Source of the DNA: Candidatus Accumulibacter affinis
GTDB taxonomy: Bacteria > Pseudomonadota > Gammaproteobacteria > Burkholderiales > Rhodocyclaceae
Reading direction: 5' to 3'
Length of the DNA stretch: 64,000 nt
Assembly: GCA_016713625.1 (NCBI GenBank)
Contig: JADJOT010000002.1
Location: forward strand, 1 to 64,000
Shown here piece by piece: positions 10,446 through 17,913 of this stretch (positions are counted from its first letter, which is position 1; every line of letters starts with the position of its first letter). The notes under the pieces were generated by a model. It saw only the letters and a list, made by a program, of their open reading frames with translations. It ran no database searches and had not been told where the DNA came from. A program made the translations under genes and the position numbers.

Positions 10446-10796
10446 TCATAGGTGTTGGAATGTTAGACCCCGGCCGCCTTGCTCGGACAAGGCGGCACGC
10501 AGGACATCGGCCAGCCCGAAGGTCTTGAGGACGATCCCCCGGAGTTCCGTGAAGATCGGCGATTTCCGGTTGGCCTGGTAGTGTTTCTGTCGGCCGATCG
10601 GAGTCATGGTGATCAGACCGGAGGATGTCATTCGTTCCAGTTCACGCTGCAGCGCGCCACGCCCGGTCAAGGCAAGCTTTGCAATTTCGTTGGCGTAGAA
10701 AGATCGGTCCGGTTGACCAACCAACAGCCCAAGCACCCGCTGCTGGCCGCCAGAGAAAAGCACATCTGAAATCGACACAGAGGCTTTATTCCCCAT
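10446..10796 (-). CDS. Small winged-helix transcriptional regulator
   Basis: A 116-residue protein starting MGNKASVSISDVLFSGGQQRVLG. The pattern LLVGQPDRSFYANEIAKLA..RGALQRELERMTSSGLITMTPIGRQKHYQ is an ArsR/MarR-like winged helix: helix-turn-helix at residues 30-55 and wing around 60-75. Proteins of this type often control small nucleotidyltransferase (MNT/HEPN) toxin pairs, but no such partner is adjacent. The start ATG lies within overlapping inverted repeats (10793-10814) that may be its own operator. Its last codons run into one copy of a 29-bp direct repeat. Confidence 0.7.
   Translation of the reverse strand: MGNKASVSISDVLFSGGQQRVLGLLVGQPDRSFYANEIAKLALTGRGALQRELERMTSSGLITMTPIGRQKHYQANRKSPIFTELRGIVLKTFGLADVLRAALSEQGGRGLTFQHL
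10453..10481 (+). repeat. Direct repeat, copy A (29 bp)
   Basis: TGTTGGAATGTTAGACCCCG followed by GCCGCCTTGC. It matches 12244-12272 in the same orientation with one mismatch (T against C at position 12). The copies bound a 1.8-kb block holding the regulator, ParE/antitoxin and XRE remnants. Copy B coincides with the point where the integrase gene loses homology. Confidence 0.75.
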
Positions 10797-10814
10797 AATG
10801 GGTACTATGGTACC
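10793..10814. promoter_or_regulatory. Putative operator with two overlapping inverted repeats
   Basis: CCATA-N8-TATGG (10793-10810) overlaps GGTAC-N4-GTACC (10801-10814). Both cover or abut the start codon of the winged-helix regulator, a usual place for autorepression. This is inferred from symmetry only. Confidence 0.45.
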
Positions 10815-10968
10815 TGATCTGGGGATCAGCGCGCTACACTGAGGGCAACGCTTGTTCCCCTCTATGGGGCTTGGCGACCCCAATTCAGGGAACCCATGAT
10901 CGCGGGTAACTTGTTTGCCAACGATCCTCTCGCCATTCCCCCTTTTCGATGAGCGTCCATGGCGCAGG

Positions 10969-11262
10969 TCAAGGCACTTGTTGTGCGACGTGTTTGACAC
11001 GCAGAACCTGTACCGTGCGCGCGTCGTCCAGAACTCGGTAGAAGACAATGTAGTTCGGATGTACGACCAACTCGCGGATGTCCGGTAGTCGGCCCGGCCG
11101 ACCAAGCTCGGGGTATTCCGCCAGCTGCGTCGTCTTGTCGCGCAGCGACTTGCCGAAGGCCCTGGCGATCGTCGGGCTGTCCCTGCCGATGTATTGAACG
11201 ATGGCGCGCAAGTCCTCGCGGGCCATCGGCCGCCATTCAATGCAGTAGGCTTTGCCCGTCAC
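10969..11262 (-). CDS. ParE/RelE family toxin
   Basis: A 97-residue toxin from a GTG start at 11262: VTGKAYCIEWRPMAREDLRAIVQYIGRDSP. The central ELGRPGRLPDIRELVVHPNYIVFYRV and C-terminal TVQVLRVKHVAQQ strands are typical of ParE/RelE. The conserved arginine in the IRELV segment and the YxVFYRV tyrosine are present. It lies 43 bp downstream of its likely antitoxin gene on the same strand. ParE members poison gyrase and RelE members cleave mRNA; sequence alone does not decide which, though spacing and motif layout favour ParE. Confidence 0.85.
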   Translation of the reverse strand: MTGKAYCIEWRPMAREDLRAIVQYIGRDSPTIARAFGKSLRDKTTQLAEYPELGRPGRLPDIRELVVHPNYIVFYRVLDDARTVQVLRVKHVAQQVP

Positions 11263-11305
11263 GCTTCGTTCTCGTCGCGGATGCGCTGGCACATGCCCGC
11301 TTGTT

Positions 11306-11743
11306 CTAGGCCGACGGCCAAGCGGCAAGGTCGGCGTCCATTTCGGCCATCACTTCTTCGTGTGGGATGCTCGGCCGAGGGTCGTCGATCGAGGCCTGAA
11401 GTTCGGCGGCCACCCACCTGGTATAGGCAGCGGCTTCGTGCGCCTCGCGCATGGCCTGGGCGCGGTCTTGTCGGCTTTGGCTCATGTTCTTCTGGTCAGG
11501 GTTCCAGTCGGTCGCGTCGAGTTGGGCAACGGCAATGCCAAGATCACGCAACACGACTAGCGCGGAGGTAGGATTGCCGAAGCGGCGCGGCTCGGTACTG
11601 CGGGCTTTGGACAGAATGGCGTCGTGGCCGCTACGAGTGGCGATCTCCAGGAAGAAGCCACCGCCATGCCCTTTCAACGTGACCTCGACAACACCACCAG
11701 CGCTGACGGTCGCCCGTAGCTGTTCCAGAGTCATGCTTCGCAT
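11306..11743 (-). CDS. Antitoxin of the ParE/RelE module
   Basis: A 145-residue protein from ATG 11743, preceded by GAGGGA; a second ATG at 11734 is possible. The N-terminal part (TLEQLRATVSAGGVVEVTLKGHGGGFFLEIATRSG) looks like a compact beta-rich DNA-binding domain. The C-terminal part (RWVAAELQASIDDPRPSIPHEEVMAEM) is the toxin-binding tail seen in StbD/PaaA2/ParD-like antitoxins. It is upstream of the toxin in the usual antitoxin-first order and on the same strand. The family name is uncertain; the antitoxin role follows from the tail and position. Confidence 0.75.
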   Translation of the reverse strand: MRSMTLEQLRATVSAGGVVEVTLKGHGGGFFLEIATRSGHDAILSKARSTEPRRFGNPTSALVVLRDLGIAVAQLDATDWNPDQKNMSQSRQDRAQAMREAHEAAAYTRWVAAELQASIDDPRPSIPHEEVMAEMDADLAAWPSA

Positions 11744-11850
11744 GATTTGTCCCTCTATCGGTTGAGTTACAACATTGGCGATAAGTGTGCAGGTTCGATA
11801 GAGAAACTACAAGCATCGACGACCTTCTCGAACCCGACAAGAGATGCCCA

Positions 11851-12169
11851 ATGACCAAGCCCGAGACTTTCAGCAGCGTGTGGAATGCGATCGCCGACAC
11901 CCCCGAACAGGCCGCCAACCTTTAGGTCGGCGCCGAACGGATGCCACAGATCGGGGCCATCATCAAGGACAGCGACTGGAAGCAGGCCGACGCGGCAACC
12001 TATCGCGGCGTCACCCAAGCGCGCATCAATCAATGGTCTGTTGCGCGGGCGCGTGTCGCGGTTCTCTCTCGATGCCCTGGTGAACATCGCTACGGCTTTG
12101 GGTCGGCGCGTGCATGAGTTGAAGGTGGCTAACCAGGGTTGCCGGCTAACGCGCTACACTACACGATGA
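11851..12169 (+). pseudogene. Broken XRE-family HTH protein (HigA-like)
   Basis: Starts MTKPETFSSVWNAIADTPEQAANL, then an in-frame TAG at 11923. The same frame continues (QIGAIIKDSDWKQADAATYRGVTQARIN, an XRE helix-turn-helix), then shifts near 12030 into another frame reading LLRGRVSRFSLDALVNIATALGRRVHELK. Together these make one XRE protein of the type that accompanies HigB-like toxins. One stop and one frameshift make it inactive unless they are sequencing errors. No toxin gene is adjacent. Confidence 0.7.
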
Positions 12170-12880
12170 TCGGTGATTTGGAGAGTGAGGCGGCTGTGGT
12201 ACTTGAATGAATCAAGCTGGGCTCGTTTTTTTCTCTGTTTCTTTGTTGGAATGTCAGACCCCGGCCGCCTTGCGCTTGCCAGATGACTTTTCAGCGGGGC
12301 CGTCAGCGTGTTGGGCAACATCGTCACCCGGTCCTTGAAACCTTTCCCCTCGCGCACGAGGATCTCGCCGCGCGCAAAGTCCATATCCTTCACCCGCAAG
12401 CGCAGACACTCCATGATGCGCATGCCGGTGCCGCAGAGCAGCCGCAGGATCAGGCCGGTGGTGCCCTCGATCAGCACCAGCAGGCGCTGGACTTCTTCAG
12501 GCGTGAGAACCGCCGGCAAGCGTTGCGAAGCTTTCGCCGATTCAACGTCATCCAGCCACGGCAGCTCGGCCTCCAGCACCTCCTTGTAGAGGAATAGCAA
12601 GGCGCTCTTCGCCTGGTTCTGAGTCGATGCCGAAACACGCTCCGCGACCGCAAGGTGAGTAAGAAACGCCTCGACCTCGTGTGCCCCCCATTTCCCGAGG
12701 GTGCCGCTTGTTGTGAAAGAGGATGAAGCGTCGCACCCAGCCGCAATAGGCCTGCTCCGTGCGTATGCTATAGTGCTTGAACCGGATGCGGTCGCTGAGC
12801 TGGTCGAGCAGCCGCCGGGGTGGTGGCGGAGCCGGGAGAGCATTGACGCAATTGCCGGAAATTTTAGTGGACGGGTCCAT
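12154..12880 (-). pseudogene. intI: Integron integrase IntI, frameshifted and C-terminally truncated
   Basis: Tyrosine recombinase of integrons. The start ATG at 12880 sits behind GTGAGG. The N-terminal part (LLDQLSDRIRFKHYSIRTEQAYCGWVRRFILFHNKRHPREMG) is diagnostic of IntI. A frame change near 12685 moves into AHEVEAFLTHLAVAERVSASTQNQAKSALLFLY. The first catalytic arginine region GTGMRIMECLRLRVKDMDF is present. After TAPLKSHLA (about 12275) the homology stops. The tail SARRPGSDIPTKK comes from the 29-bp repeat, so the IntI-specific insertion, the H-x-x-R box and the catalytic tyrosine are all missing. It cannot recombine. It diverges from the cassette array, as expected. Confidence 0.88.
12244..12272 (+). 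repeat. Direct repeat, copy B (29 bp)
   Basis: Second copy of the repeat at 10453-10481, one mismatch. It lies exactly where intI homology ends, so it marks a recombination or insertion breakpoint. Confidence 0.75.
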
Positions 12881-12918
12881 GGCGCACCTCACTGTTTTGT
12901 CTGAGAATTTTCCGATCG

Positions 12919-12934
12919 CTGTACATCCATACAG
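12919..12934. promoter_or_regulatory. LexA (SOS) box in the integrase promoter
   Basis: CTGTACATCCATACAG fits the CTGT-N8-ACAG LexA consensus. It overlaps the last bases of the minus-strand -10 hexamer of intI, the arrangement known for SOS-controlled integron integrases. Confidence 0.8.
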
Positions 12935-12960
12935 TATAATGACGCAAAGCTTTGCGTCAA
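12933..12960 (-). promoter_or_regulatory. Promoter of intI (PintI)
   Basis: Minus-strand -35 TTGACG (12960-12955), 16-base spacer, -10 TATACT (12938-12933), 52 bases before the intI ATG. The spacer is almost entirely an 18-bp perfect palindrome GACGCAAAGCTTTGCGTC (12941-12958). On the plus strand the same place gives a perfect TATAAT (12935-12940) that could serve the first cassette, although I see no good -35 for it. Confidence 0.75.
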
Positions 12961-12981
12961 GTAGGATTGCTACATCACGCT

Positions 12982-13428
12982 ATGCCTTCTAATTTGACTC
13001 CGCCACCACTGCCAGAATTCGAGGACGAGGCAACCCTGTACTCGCTTTCGTCAGAATTCTTGGAGGCCGCTACAGTGTTGTTCAATACTCCGCCTACGCG
13101 AGTCGCCTATACCTTGGTTACTTACTTTCTCGCTGGACACGCAGCAGAACTCATGCTCAAGAGCTTTCTCTTCAAACATGGTGACACCATCGACGTATTG
13201 GCAAAGCGCTACGGCCACGATCTCAAGCGGCTGGTGAAGCGTGCTCGCCTGAAAGGGCTGCCCGACACTGAATCTACTGAACACATTCAAGGCTTCGCCC
13301 GTGCATACACAGGCAAACGTGCTGAGTACAGACAAAAGCGTCACCTCCGGCTTCCGCCGCTCAATCTCCTTCTTCTGGAGGTCAAGGCGCTTCAGTCACA
13401 TGTGTTCAATCATGTCGCTGACTTCTAA
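12982..13428 (+). CDS. Cassette protein 1a, HEPN-like
   Basis: A 148-residue helical protein, first gene of the cassette array. The segment YFLAGHAAELMLKSFLFKHGDTIDVLAKRYGHDLKRLVKRA resembles HEPN-type helical domains (xxxE-LxLKxxLxxxG followed by GHDL). The canonical R-x4-6-H nuclease motif is not clear; RAYTGKRAEYRQKRH near the C-terminus is the closest. I chose ATG 12982 over an upstream in-frame TTG. No attC separates it from the J-domain gene 22 bp downstream, so the two form one cassette. The base composition is more AT-rich than the host genes. Confidence 0.55.
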   Translation: MPSNLTPPPLPEFEDEATLYSLSSEFLEAATVLFNTPPTRVAYTLVTYFLAGHAAELMLKSFLFKHGDTIDVLAKRYGHDLKRLVKRARLKGLPDTESTEHIQGFARAYTGKRAEYRQKRHLRLPPLNLLLLEVKALQSHVFNHVADF

Positions 13429-13450
13429 TCAACCTTAAGCCTTTCCTGCA

Positions 13451-14224
13451 ATGGACACGACAAAAGACTACTACGCGATTCTTGGAGTACTACCCACTGC
13501 GGAAGAAGTTGTTATTCGTACCGCATATAGGACGCTTGCCCAGCGGTATCACCCAGACCGATTTGAAGGCGACAAACAAGAAGCAAATCGGAAAATGGCT
13601 GAGATAAACGAGGCATACTCAATTCTGTCTGACGCCGACAGACGACAGGAATATGACAGAGTTCGTGGCCCAAACACACAATCTGGAGATTCGTATTTCT
13701 ACGGAGAAGCTGACGATATTCCGCCGCACTATGATCCGCTTGAACGAGATTGGGCGGTTGCTGTCAAGTACTACTCTGATCTACAGGAAATCGAGTCCCA
13801 ACTGGCCAAGATATCGTGGCGCCTTGCATACTCATTTCGTGCATATTTGCTAGAGGAGAAGCTATTTGCGGATCGCAAGCGTGTTGCCGATGCTATGGAA
13901 AGCAAATTCCTTGAACTGTATTTCGGAACGAACTCAAATCTGGTTTCATTTGCTCGTGAATTGATTGAGCGTCGCCATAAGCGCGCCGCCAAGGCGCTAA
14001 ATGAAGCAGTTCGTATCCTGGGGAGCAACATTGATGCTGCTCGGGTAATAAAGCAAATTCAACGCGACTTCTTATCACCGCACGTCGGGACTGAAGCAGA
14101 TTTGATGTCGATGCACGGCATTACTTTCGATGGTGAGCGCTACCACTACAAAGATTATCAATACGACAAACTGGCTGATGCCGTTAACTATGCGACTCTG
14201 CAGAAATCACGAGCAAAGGCATAA
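13451..14224 (+). CDS. Cassette protein 1b, J-domain (DnaJ-like) protein
   Basis: A 257-residue protein with an N-terminal J domain (residues 6-70): DYYAILGVLPTAEE, the HPD triad in YHPDRF, and AYSILSDADRRQEYD. The rest (about 75-257) is helical, charged, and lacks the G/F, zinc-finger and client-binding parts of DnaJ. It is therefore a specialised J protein that may recruit DnaK to one target. Its TAA stop lies inside the start of attC site 1, normal for cassette genes. It shares the cassette with the HEPN-like gene 22 bp upstream. Confidence 0.85.
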   Translation: MDTTKDYYAILGVLPTAEEVVIRTAYRTLAQRYHPDRFEGDKQEANRKMAEINEAYSILSDADRRQEYDRVRGPNTQSGDSYFYGEADDIPPHYDPLERDWAVAVKYYSDLQEIESQLAKISWRLAYSFRAYLLEEKLFADRKRVADAMESKFLELYFGTNSNLVSFARELIERRHKRAAKALNEAVRILGSNIDAARVIKQIQRDFLSPHVGTEADLMSMHGITFDGERYHYKDYQYDKLADAVNYATLQKSRAKA

Positions 14225-14288
14225 CCCGGCAGTCCACACGGACGCTGCGCGATAAAGCCGCGCAGCGCCGGTGACTTCTACGTTGGGC
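14219..14288 (+). other. attC recombination site 1
   Basis: Begins GCATAAC (one mismatch to RYYYAAC) and ends GTTGGGC (14282-14288), enclosing an imperfect hairpin whose core is CGCTGCGCG-loop-CGCGCAGCG. This is a 59-base-element layout. Bases 14223-14284 are identical to site 4. Confidence 0.85.
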
Positions 14289-14304
14289 CTCAAAGAGCTA
14301 GTCC

Positions 14305-14937
14305 ATGCCTTCATCAACCGTTCCCATTTTCACGCCGGACAATGAGCCATACCTTGGCCGGCCGCTGCTCGTACTTTTTGACCGCACCATCACAAAGTCT
14401 ATGGCTGTACATCGCCAGCTTGGAGCGCGAACGTTCGCGACCGATTTGACAGGCATTCAGATTGCAGCCGTAGAGATAATTCCTCAAGGTATAAGCATTG
14501 CGTTGAGTATGCGAGAACTCATACGTCAGGCCTACCTTTTCTCAGCGGGCATTCTTATGCGCCCACTGATCGAGAGAACGGGCATGATCTACCACCTCAA
14601 AGATAATCCAGCAGCAATCGACGCTTGGAACAATGGTTGGTCCCGCAAATCGCAACCGACTTTTGACAGCCTCCTAGACTTGGTAATGGGAAAGGGTTCA
14701 GAGGAAGAACGACAAGCGGCTAGAACCGTGCTGCACAAGTTGGTTCATAGCGATCCGCGTTCTGCTGGTTTCAATGCCACAGTTCGGTCAGACGGCTTAC
14801 TCGCCTCTGCTGCGGGAAAGGAACTGAACGAACCGATGAAGGCTGACACCGTTAGCGCCCTTGCGACGAACTGCCTCGACAAATTGACCAACATTTCTAT
14901 CGCGCTTCTTGGCGCGCCAAGCGAGCACCTCCATTGA
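14305..14937 (+). CDS. Cassette protein 2, unknown function
   Basis: A 210-residue protein (MPSSTVPIFTPDNEPYLGRP). No signal peptide or membrane segment. The helical part RELIRQAYLFSAGILMRPLIERTGMIYHLKDNP and later LHKLVHSDPRSAG resemble DUF5677/HEPN-like cassette proteins, but I would not assign a function. It fills its cassette exactly: the start is 17 bp after attC 1 and the stop overlaps the first base of attC 2. Confidence 0.6.
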   Translation: MPSSTVPIFTPDNEPYLGRPLLVLFDRTITKSMAVHRQLGARTFATDLTGIQIAAVEIIPQGISIALSMRELIRQAYLFSAGILMRPLIERTGMIYHLKDNPAAIDAWNNGWSRKSQPTFDSLLDLVMGKGSEEERQAARTVLHKLVHSDPRSAGFNATVRSDGLLASAAGKELNEPMKADTVSALATNCLDKLTNISIALLGAPSEHLH

Positions 14938-14938
14938 G

Positions 14939-15010
14939 GCCCAACCCATCATTCCAGCGGACCGCCAAAAAGCTGCGCTTTTTGCCGTCCGCTGAATTCA
15001 AACGTTGGGC
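14939..15010 (+). other. attC recombination site 2
   Basis: 72 bp from GCCCAAC to GTTGGGC with a long imperfect hairpin, AGCGGAC and AAAAAGC pairing with GCTTTTT and GTCCGCT around a TGCG loop. Both core sites match RYYYAAC and GTTRRRY. Confidence 0.88.
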
Positions 15011-15055
15011 GTCGAGCCAGCAAGGTGCGATCGTAGGTTGACACGCGGGAGACAC

Positions 15056-16537
15056 ATGAGATCAATAGGTAGCCTGGCGCAAATGCGGCCGGTGACAGCG
15101 GTGGAAGCTATTTGCCAAGTCTTCGCATCGTTCGGTTTGACGACAATCCGGACGCTAGAACACGGACAGTATCGACCGTTGGTGTTGGCGGCACTCCTGG
15201 TTGGTCTCTGCCAAACAGGCCAGGCGCAGGAAACGCAGCGAGCGAGGCCTTCTACTCCTTCCGGCGGCGCGGTCACGCTATTTCAGAACGTCCGCGTCTT
15301 TGACGGCAAGAGCAGTGCGCTTTCAGGGCCAACAAACGTCCTGGTGCGCGGGAATCAGATCGAGCGCATCTCGACAGGTCCGATCCCGACGGATCGAAGC
15401 GCCACCACCTTGCTCATCGACGGGGGCGGGCGCACGCTGATGCCCGGGCTGATCGAGGCGCACTGGCACACGATGCTGGTGCGGCCGACGCCTGCAACGC
15501 TGCTCACGGGGGACATCGGCCATCTCAACCTCGTCGCAGGCGCCGAGGCCACGGCCACGCTGATGCGCGGGTTCACCACCGTTCGCGACATGGGCGGGCC
15601 GGCGTTCGGGCTCAAGCGAGCCATCGACGAGGGCACCGTGGCCGGGCCGCGCATCTTCCCCTCCGGCGCAATCATCACCGTCACCAGTGGTCACGGTGAC
15701 TTCCGCCAGCCGTTCGAAGTACCGCGCGTGCTCGGCACTCCGCAATCTCGCGGGGAGCTGCTCGGCGCCGCCATGATCGCGGACAGCCCGGATGAGGTCC
15801 GCGTGCGCGTGCGCGAGCAGCTCATGCTGGGTGCGTCGCAGATCAAGCTAACGGCGGGCGGAGGGGTGGCTTCGCCTCACAGTCCGCTCGACGCCTCCAC
15901 CTTCACCGAGGTCGAGCTGCGCGCGGCGGTCGAAGCCGCCGGGAACTGGGGCACCTATGTCACTGTGCACGCGTACACGCCTGAGTCCATCGGGCGCGCG
16001 ATCGCCGCCGGCGTGAAGTGCATCGAACACGGCCACCTGATGGACGACGCGACCGCCAAGCTGATCGCCGAGAAGGGCATCTGGCTGAGTACTCAGGCGT
16101 TTCCCGATGAAATGGCCGATGCGTTTCCGCCCGGATCGACTGAGCGAGCCAAGTTTGCGGAAGTGTTAGCCGGCACGGACCGAACCTTCGCGCTGGCTAA
16201 GAAGTACAAGATTAAGACAGCGTGGGGCAGTGACGTCCTCTTTTCCAGGGCGCTGGCGCAGCTGCACGGGGAACTGTTGACGATGTGGACCCGCTGGTAC
16301 ACGCCCGCGGAAACGCTCGTCATGGCGACCGGGACCAACGCCCAACTGCTGGACCTGTCGGGAAAGCGCAATCCGTACCCTGGCAAGCTCGGCGTGGTCG
16401 AGGAAGGCGCGCTCGCCGACCTGCTGCTCGTCGACGGCGATCCGATTGCCAACATCAATCTGATCGAGGATCCGGAGAAGAACCTCCTCGTCATCATGAA
16501 GGACGGCAGGATCTACAAGAATGCACTGCGCAACTAA
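15056..16537 (+). CDS. Cassette protein 3, exported metal-dependent amidohydrolase
   Basis: A 493-residue amidohydrolase-superfamily enzyme, prolidase/imidazolonepropionase-like group. Metal and catalytic residues are visible in order: HWH in LIEAHWHTML, the lysine of SQIKLTAGGG, a histidine in VTVHAYT, a histidine in CIEHGHLMDD, and the aspartate of AWGSDVLF. The N-terminus has a hydrophobic stretch (PLVLAALLVGLCQTGQAQ) that looks like a Sec signal ending at AQA-type residues, so it should be periplasmic. ATG 15056 follows GGGAG. The substrate cannot be told; related enzymes cut Xaa-Pro dipeptides or cyclic amides. At about 1.5 kb it is a long cassette, GC-richer than its neighbours. Confidence 0.85.
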   Translation: MRSIGSLAQMRPVTAVEAICQVFASFGLTTIRTLEHGQYRPLVLAALLVGLCQTGQAQETQRARPSTPSGGAVTLFQNVRVFDGKSSALSGPTNVLVRGNQIERISTGPIPTDRSATTLLIDGGGRTLMPGLIEAHWHTMLVRPTPATLLTGDIGHLNLVAGAEATATLMRGFTTVRDMGGPAFGLKRAIDEGTVAGPRIFPSGAIITVTSGHGDFRQPFEVPRVLGTPQSRGELLGAAMIADSPDEVRVRVREQLMLGASQIKLTAGGGVASPHSPLDASTFTEVELRAAVEAAGNWGTYVTVHAYTPESIGRAIAAGVKCIEHGHLMDDATAKLIAEKGIWLSTQAFPDEMADAFPPGSTERAKFAEVLAGTDRTFALAKKYKIKTAWGSDVLFSRALAQLHGELLTMWTRWYTPAETLVMATGTNAQLLDLSGKRNPYPGKLGVVEEGALADLLLVDGDPIANINLIEDPEKNLLVIMKDGRIYKNALRN

Positions 16538-16617
16538 GGCCCGATCAGTGTGCGTTCCCTGTTGCCCTTTCGCCGCGAGAATGACGCACACACCTTGTCG
16601 TCCTCGCGAGCAGCGAC

Positions 16618-16676
16618 GCCCAACCATCAGTTGCAGTGGACCCGCCTACGCGGGCCGCTGAACTGAAACGTTGGGT
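16618..16676 (+). other. attC recombination site 3
   Basis: 59 bp exactly, from GCCCAAC to GTTGGGT, with inner arms CAGTGGACCCGC and GCGGGCCGCTG around TACG. A textbook short attC. Confidence 0.88.
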
Positions 16677-16708
16677 GTCCTACTTTGCATATACAGTATG
16701 AGTTGAAA

Positions 16709-17641
16709 ATGAAACAACCTGTCACCCATTACACAGAAGGTCGAAACGCATGGAACCTTGGGGTTGTTGGTAGCCTAATAAGGGTACGAGGGCTCGCAGT
16801 TACCGCGACTGTTACCCTCGTTACGATGGGCGCACCTTGGTGGTGGCCGCAAAGTACTCCGTCGAAACTCGAATTTTCTTTATCCTTTTTCATTGCCGCG
16901 ATCGTGCTCGTCTGCGGAGGAATGTTCTTTGCCTCTCTCATTTATCTGAGAAGGCGGACGATTCGTTCTCTGAACATGAAATACCTGTTGCACAGGCTGA
17001 CTCACAATGCACGTGACCGGCAAACCGCATTGCACAGTAAGCTCATACCCGGCAAGCCGTATTCGAAAGGAAAGCTAACGAAAGAACTGGAGCTGATGCT
17101 CACAGAACTGTGCCAGAACCTATCTGACTACTTCAAGACGCTTATTGGCGACGAGTCCATCACCGCCTCGATCCGTCTTGCTGTGGAGGACAACAAGACG
17201 GGATTGATTGTCTATAAGACCTTTGCACGTTCGGCCGGGCTGAATCCAAATCGAAGGGGGACTTCCGAAGCGATCCCTGTAAATCAGGGGATACCCAGGT
17301 TTCTTCGCGACGACAACAACGGTCAGGGTGTTATTTTCTACCACGACCTAAAGGGGGCAGCCGCAATCGGCGCCTACAAGATCACAGAGAATGATCGAAG
17401 ATATCCTGATGACATCGCCACGATGATGGTGGCGCCGTTGAATGCATGGTCCGGAACCAGGCAAGACATGATTGGGCTTCTATACATCGCATCTCGTCAA
17501 ACTGATGTCTTCGAGGTTAGCCATGTTGATTCAATCGCATTCGTGGCTGATCATGCAGCTACCGCCATCGCCAATGTGGTGGAGCTTGTTCGTTTGAAGT
17601 GCAATACTGCAAGTCCGCTAGGAGGACACACTCATGCATAG
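16709..17641 (+). CDS. Cassette protein 4a, membrane-anchored GAF-domain protein
   Basis: A 310-residue protein from ATG 16709 (a TTG 24 bases upstream is less likely). Two hydrophobic segments lie near residues 20-45 and 58-82 (FSLSFFIAAIVLVCGGMFFASLIYL). They are followed by a cytoplasmic GAF-like domain (about 130-295) with VAPLNAWSGTRQDMIGLLYIAS and VDSIAFVADHAATAIANVVE. No kinase, GGDEF or other output domain follows, so output may pass through the small overlapping gene. Its last codons contain an AGGAGG site for that gene. Function unknown; a sensor role is inferred from the GAF fold. Confidence 0.65.
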   Translation: MKQPVTHYTEGRNAWNLGVVGSLIRVRGLAVTATVTLVTMGAPWWWPQSTPSKLEFSLSFFIAAIVLVCGGMFFASLIYLRRRTIRSLNMKYLLHRLTHNARDRQTALHSKLIPGKPYSKGKLTKELELMLTELCQNLSDYFKTLIGDESITASIRLAVEDNKTGLIVYKTFARSAGLNPNRRGTSEAIPVNQGIPRFLRDDNNGQGVIFYHDLKGAAAIGAYKITENDRRYPDDIATMMVAPLNAWSGTRQDMIGLLYIASRQTDVFEVSHVDSIAFVADHAATAIANVVELVRLKCNTASPLGGHTHA

Positions 17642-17840
17642 GCGATCCGTAGGCTTCTTTTTATCACCAGCCGATGTTGGAATTGAGAAGTATCGATCTG
17701 TGGATATTGCTGAACTGATGAAACCTGTTGACCCAGTTAAGGATGATGATCTTTTGCTGTTCGCGCAAGCAGTCAGCGCGCTACTTGAGGAACCATCAGG
17801 AGAGACCGTGAGCGCGCACGAGGCTACTTGCAGCAAGTAG
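17634..17840 (+). CDS. Cassette protein 4b, small acidic protein
   Basis: A 68-residue ORF (MHRRSVGFFLSPADVGIEKY) whose start overlaps the end of the GAF gene by 8 bp and is preceded by a perfect AGGAGG. That argues it is really translated. It is acidic in the middle (PVDPVKDDDLLLFAQAVSALLEE) with no recognised domain. It ends just before attC 4, so it belongs to the GAF cassette and may be a partner of that protein. Confidence 0.6.
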   Translation: MHRRSVGFFLSPADVGIEKYRSVDIAELMKPVDPVKDDDLLLFAQAVSALLEEPSGETVSAHEATCSK

Positions 17841-17846
17841 CGCTAC

Positions 17847-17913
17847 ACCCAACCCGGCAGTCCACACGGACGCTGCGCGATAAAGCCGCGCAGCGCCGGT
17901 GACTTCTACGTTA
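17847..17913 (+). other. attC recombination site 4, 3' core interrupted
   Basis: Starts ACCCAAC; 62 bases (17851-17912) are identical to site 1. The 3' core reads GTTA then CCG instead of GTTRRRY, so the site is broken after the fourth core base. What follows is the flank of the IS110-type element. Confidence 0.8.

Noticed and set aside
10446..11240. 264-residue version of the winged-helix regulator
   Set aside because: The upstream part is antisense-frame sequence of the ParE gene. The regulator fold begins at ATG 10796.
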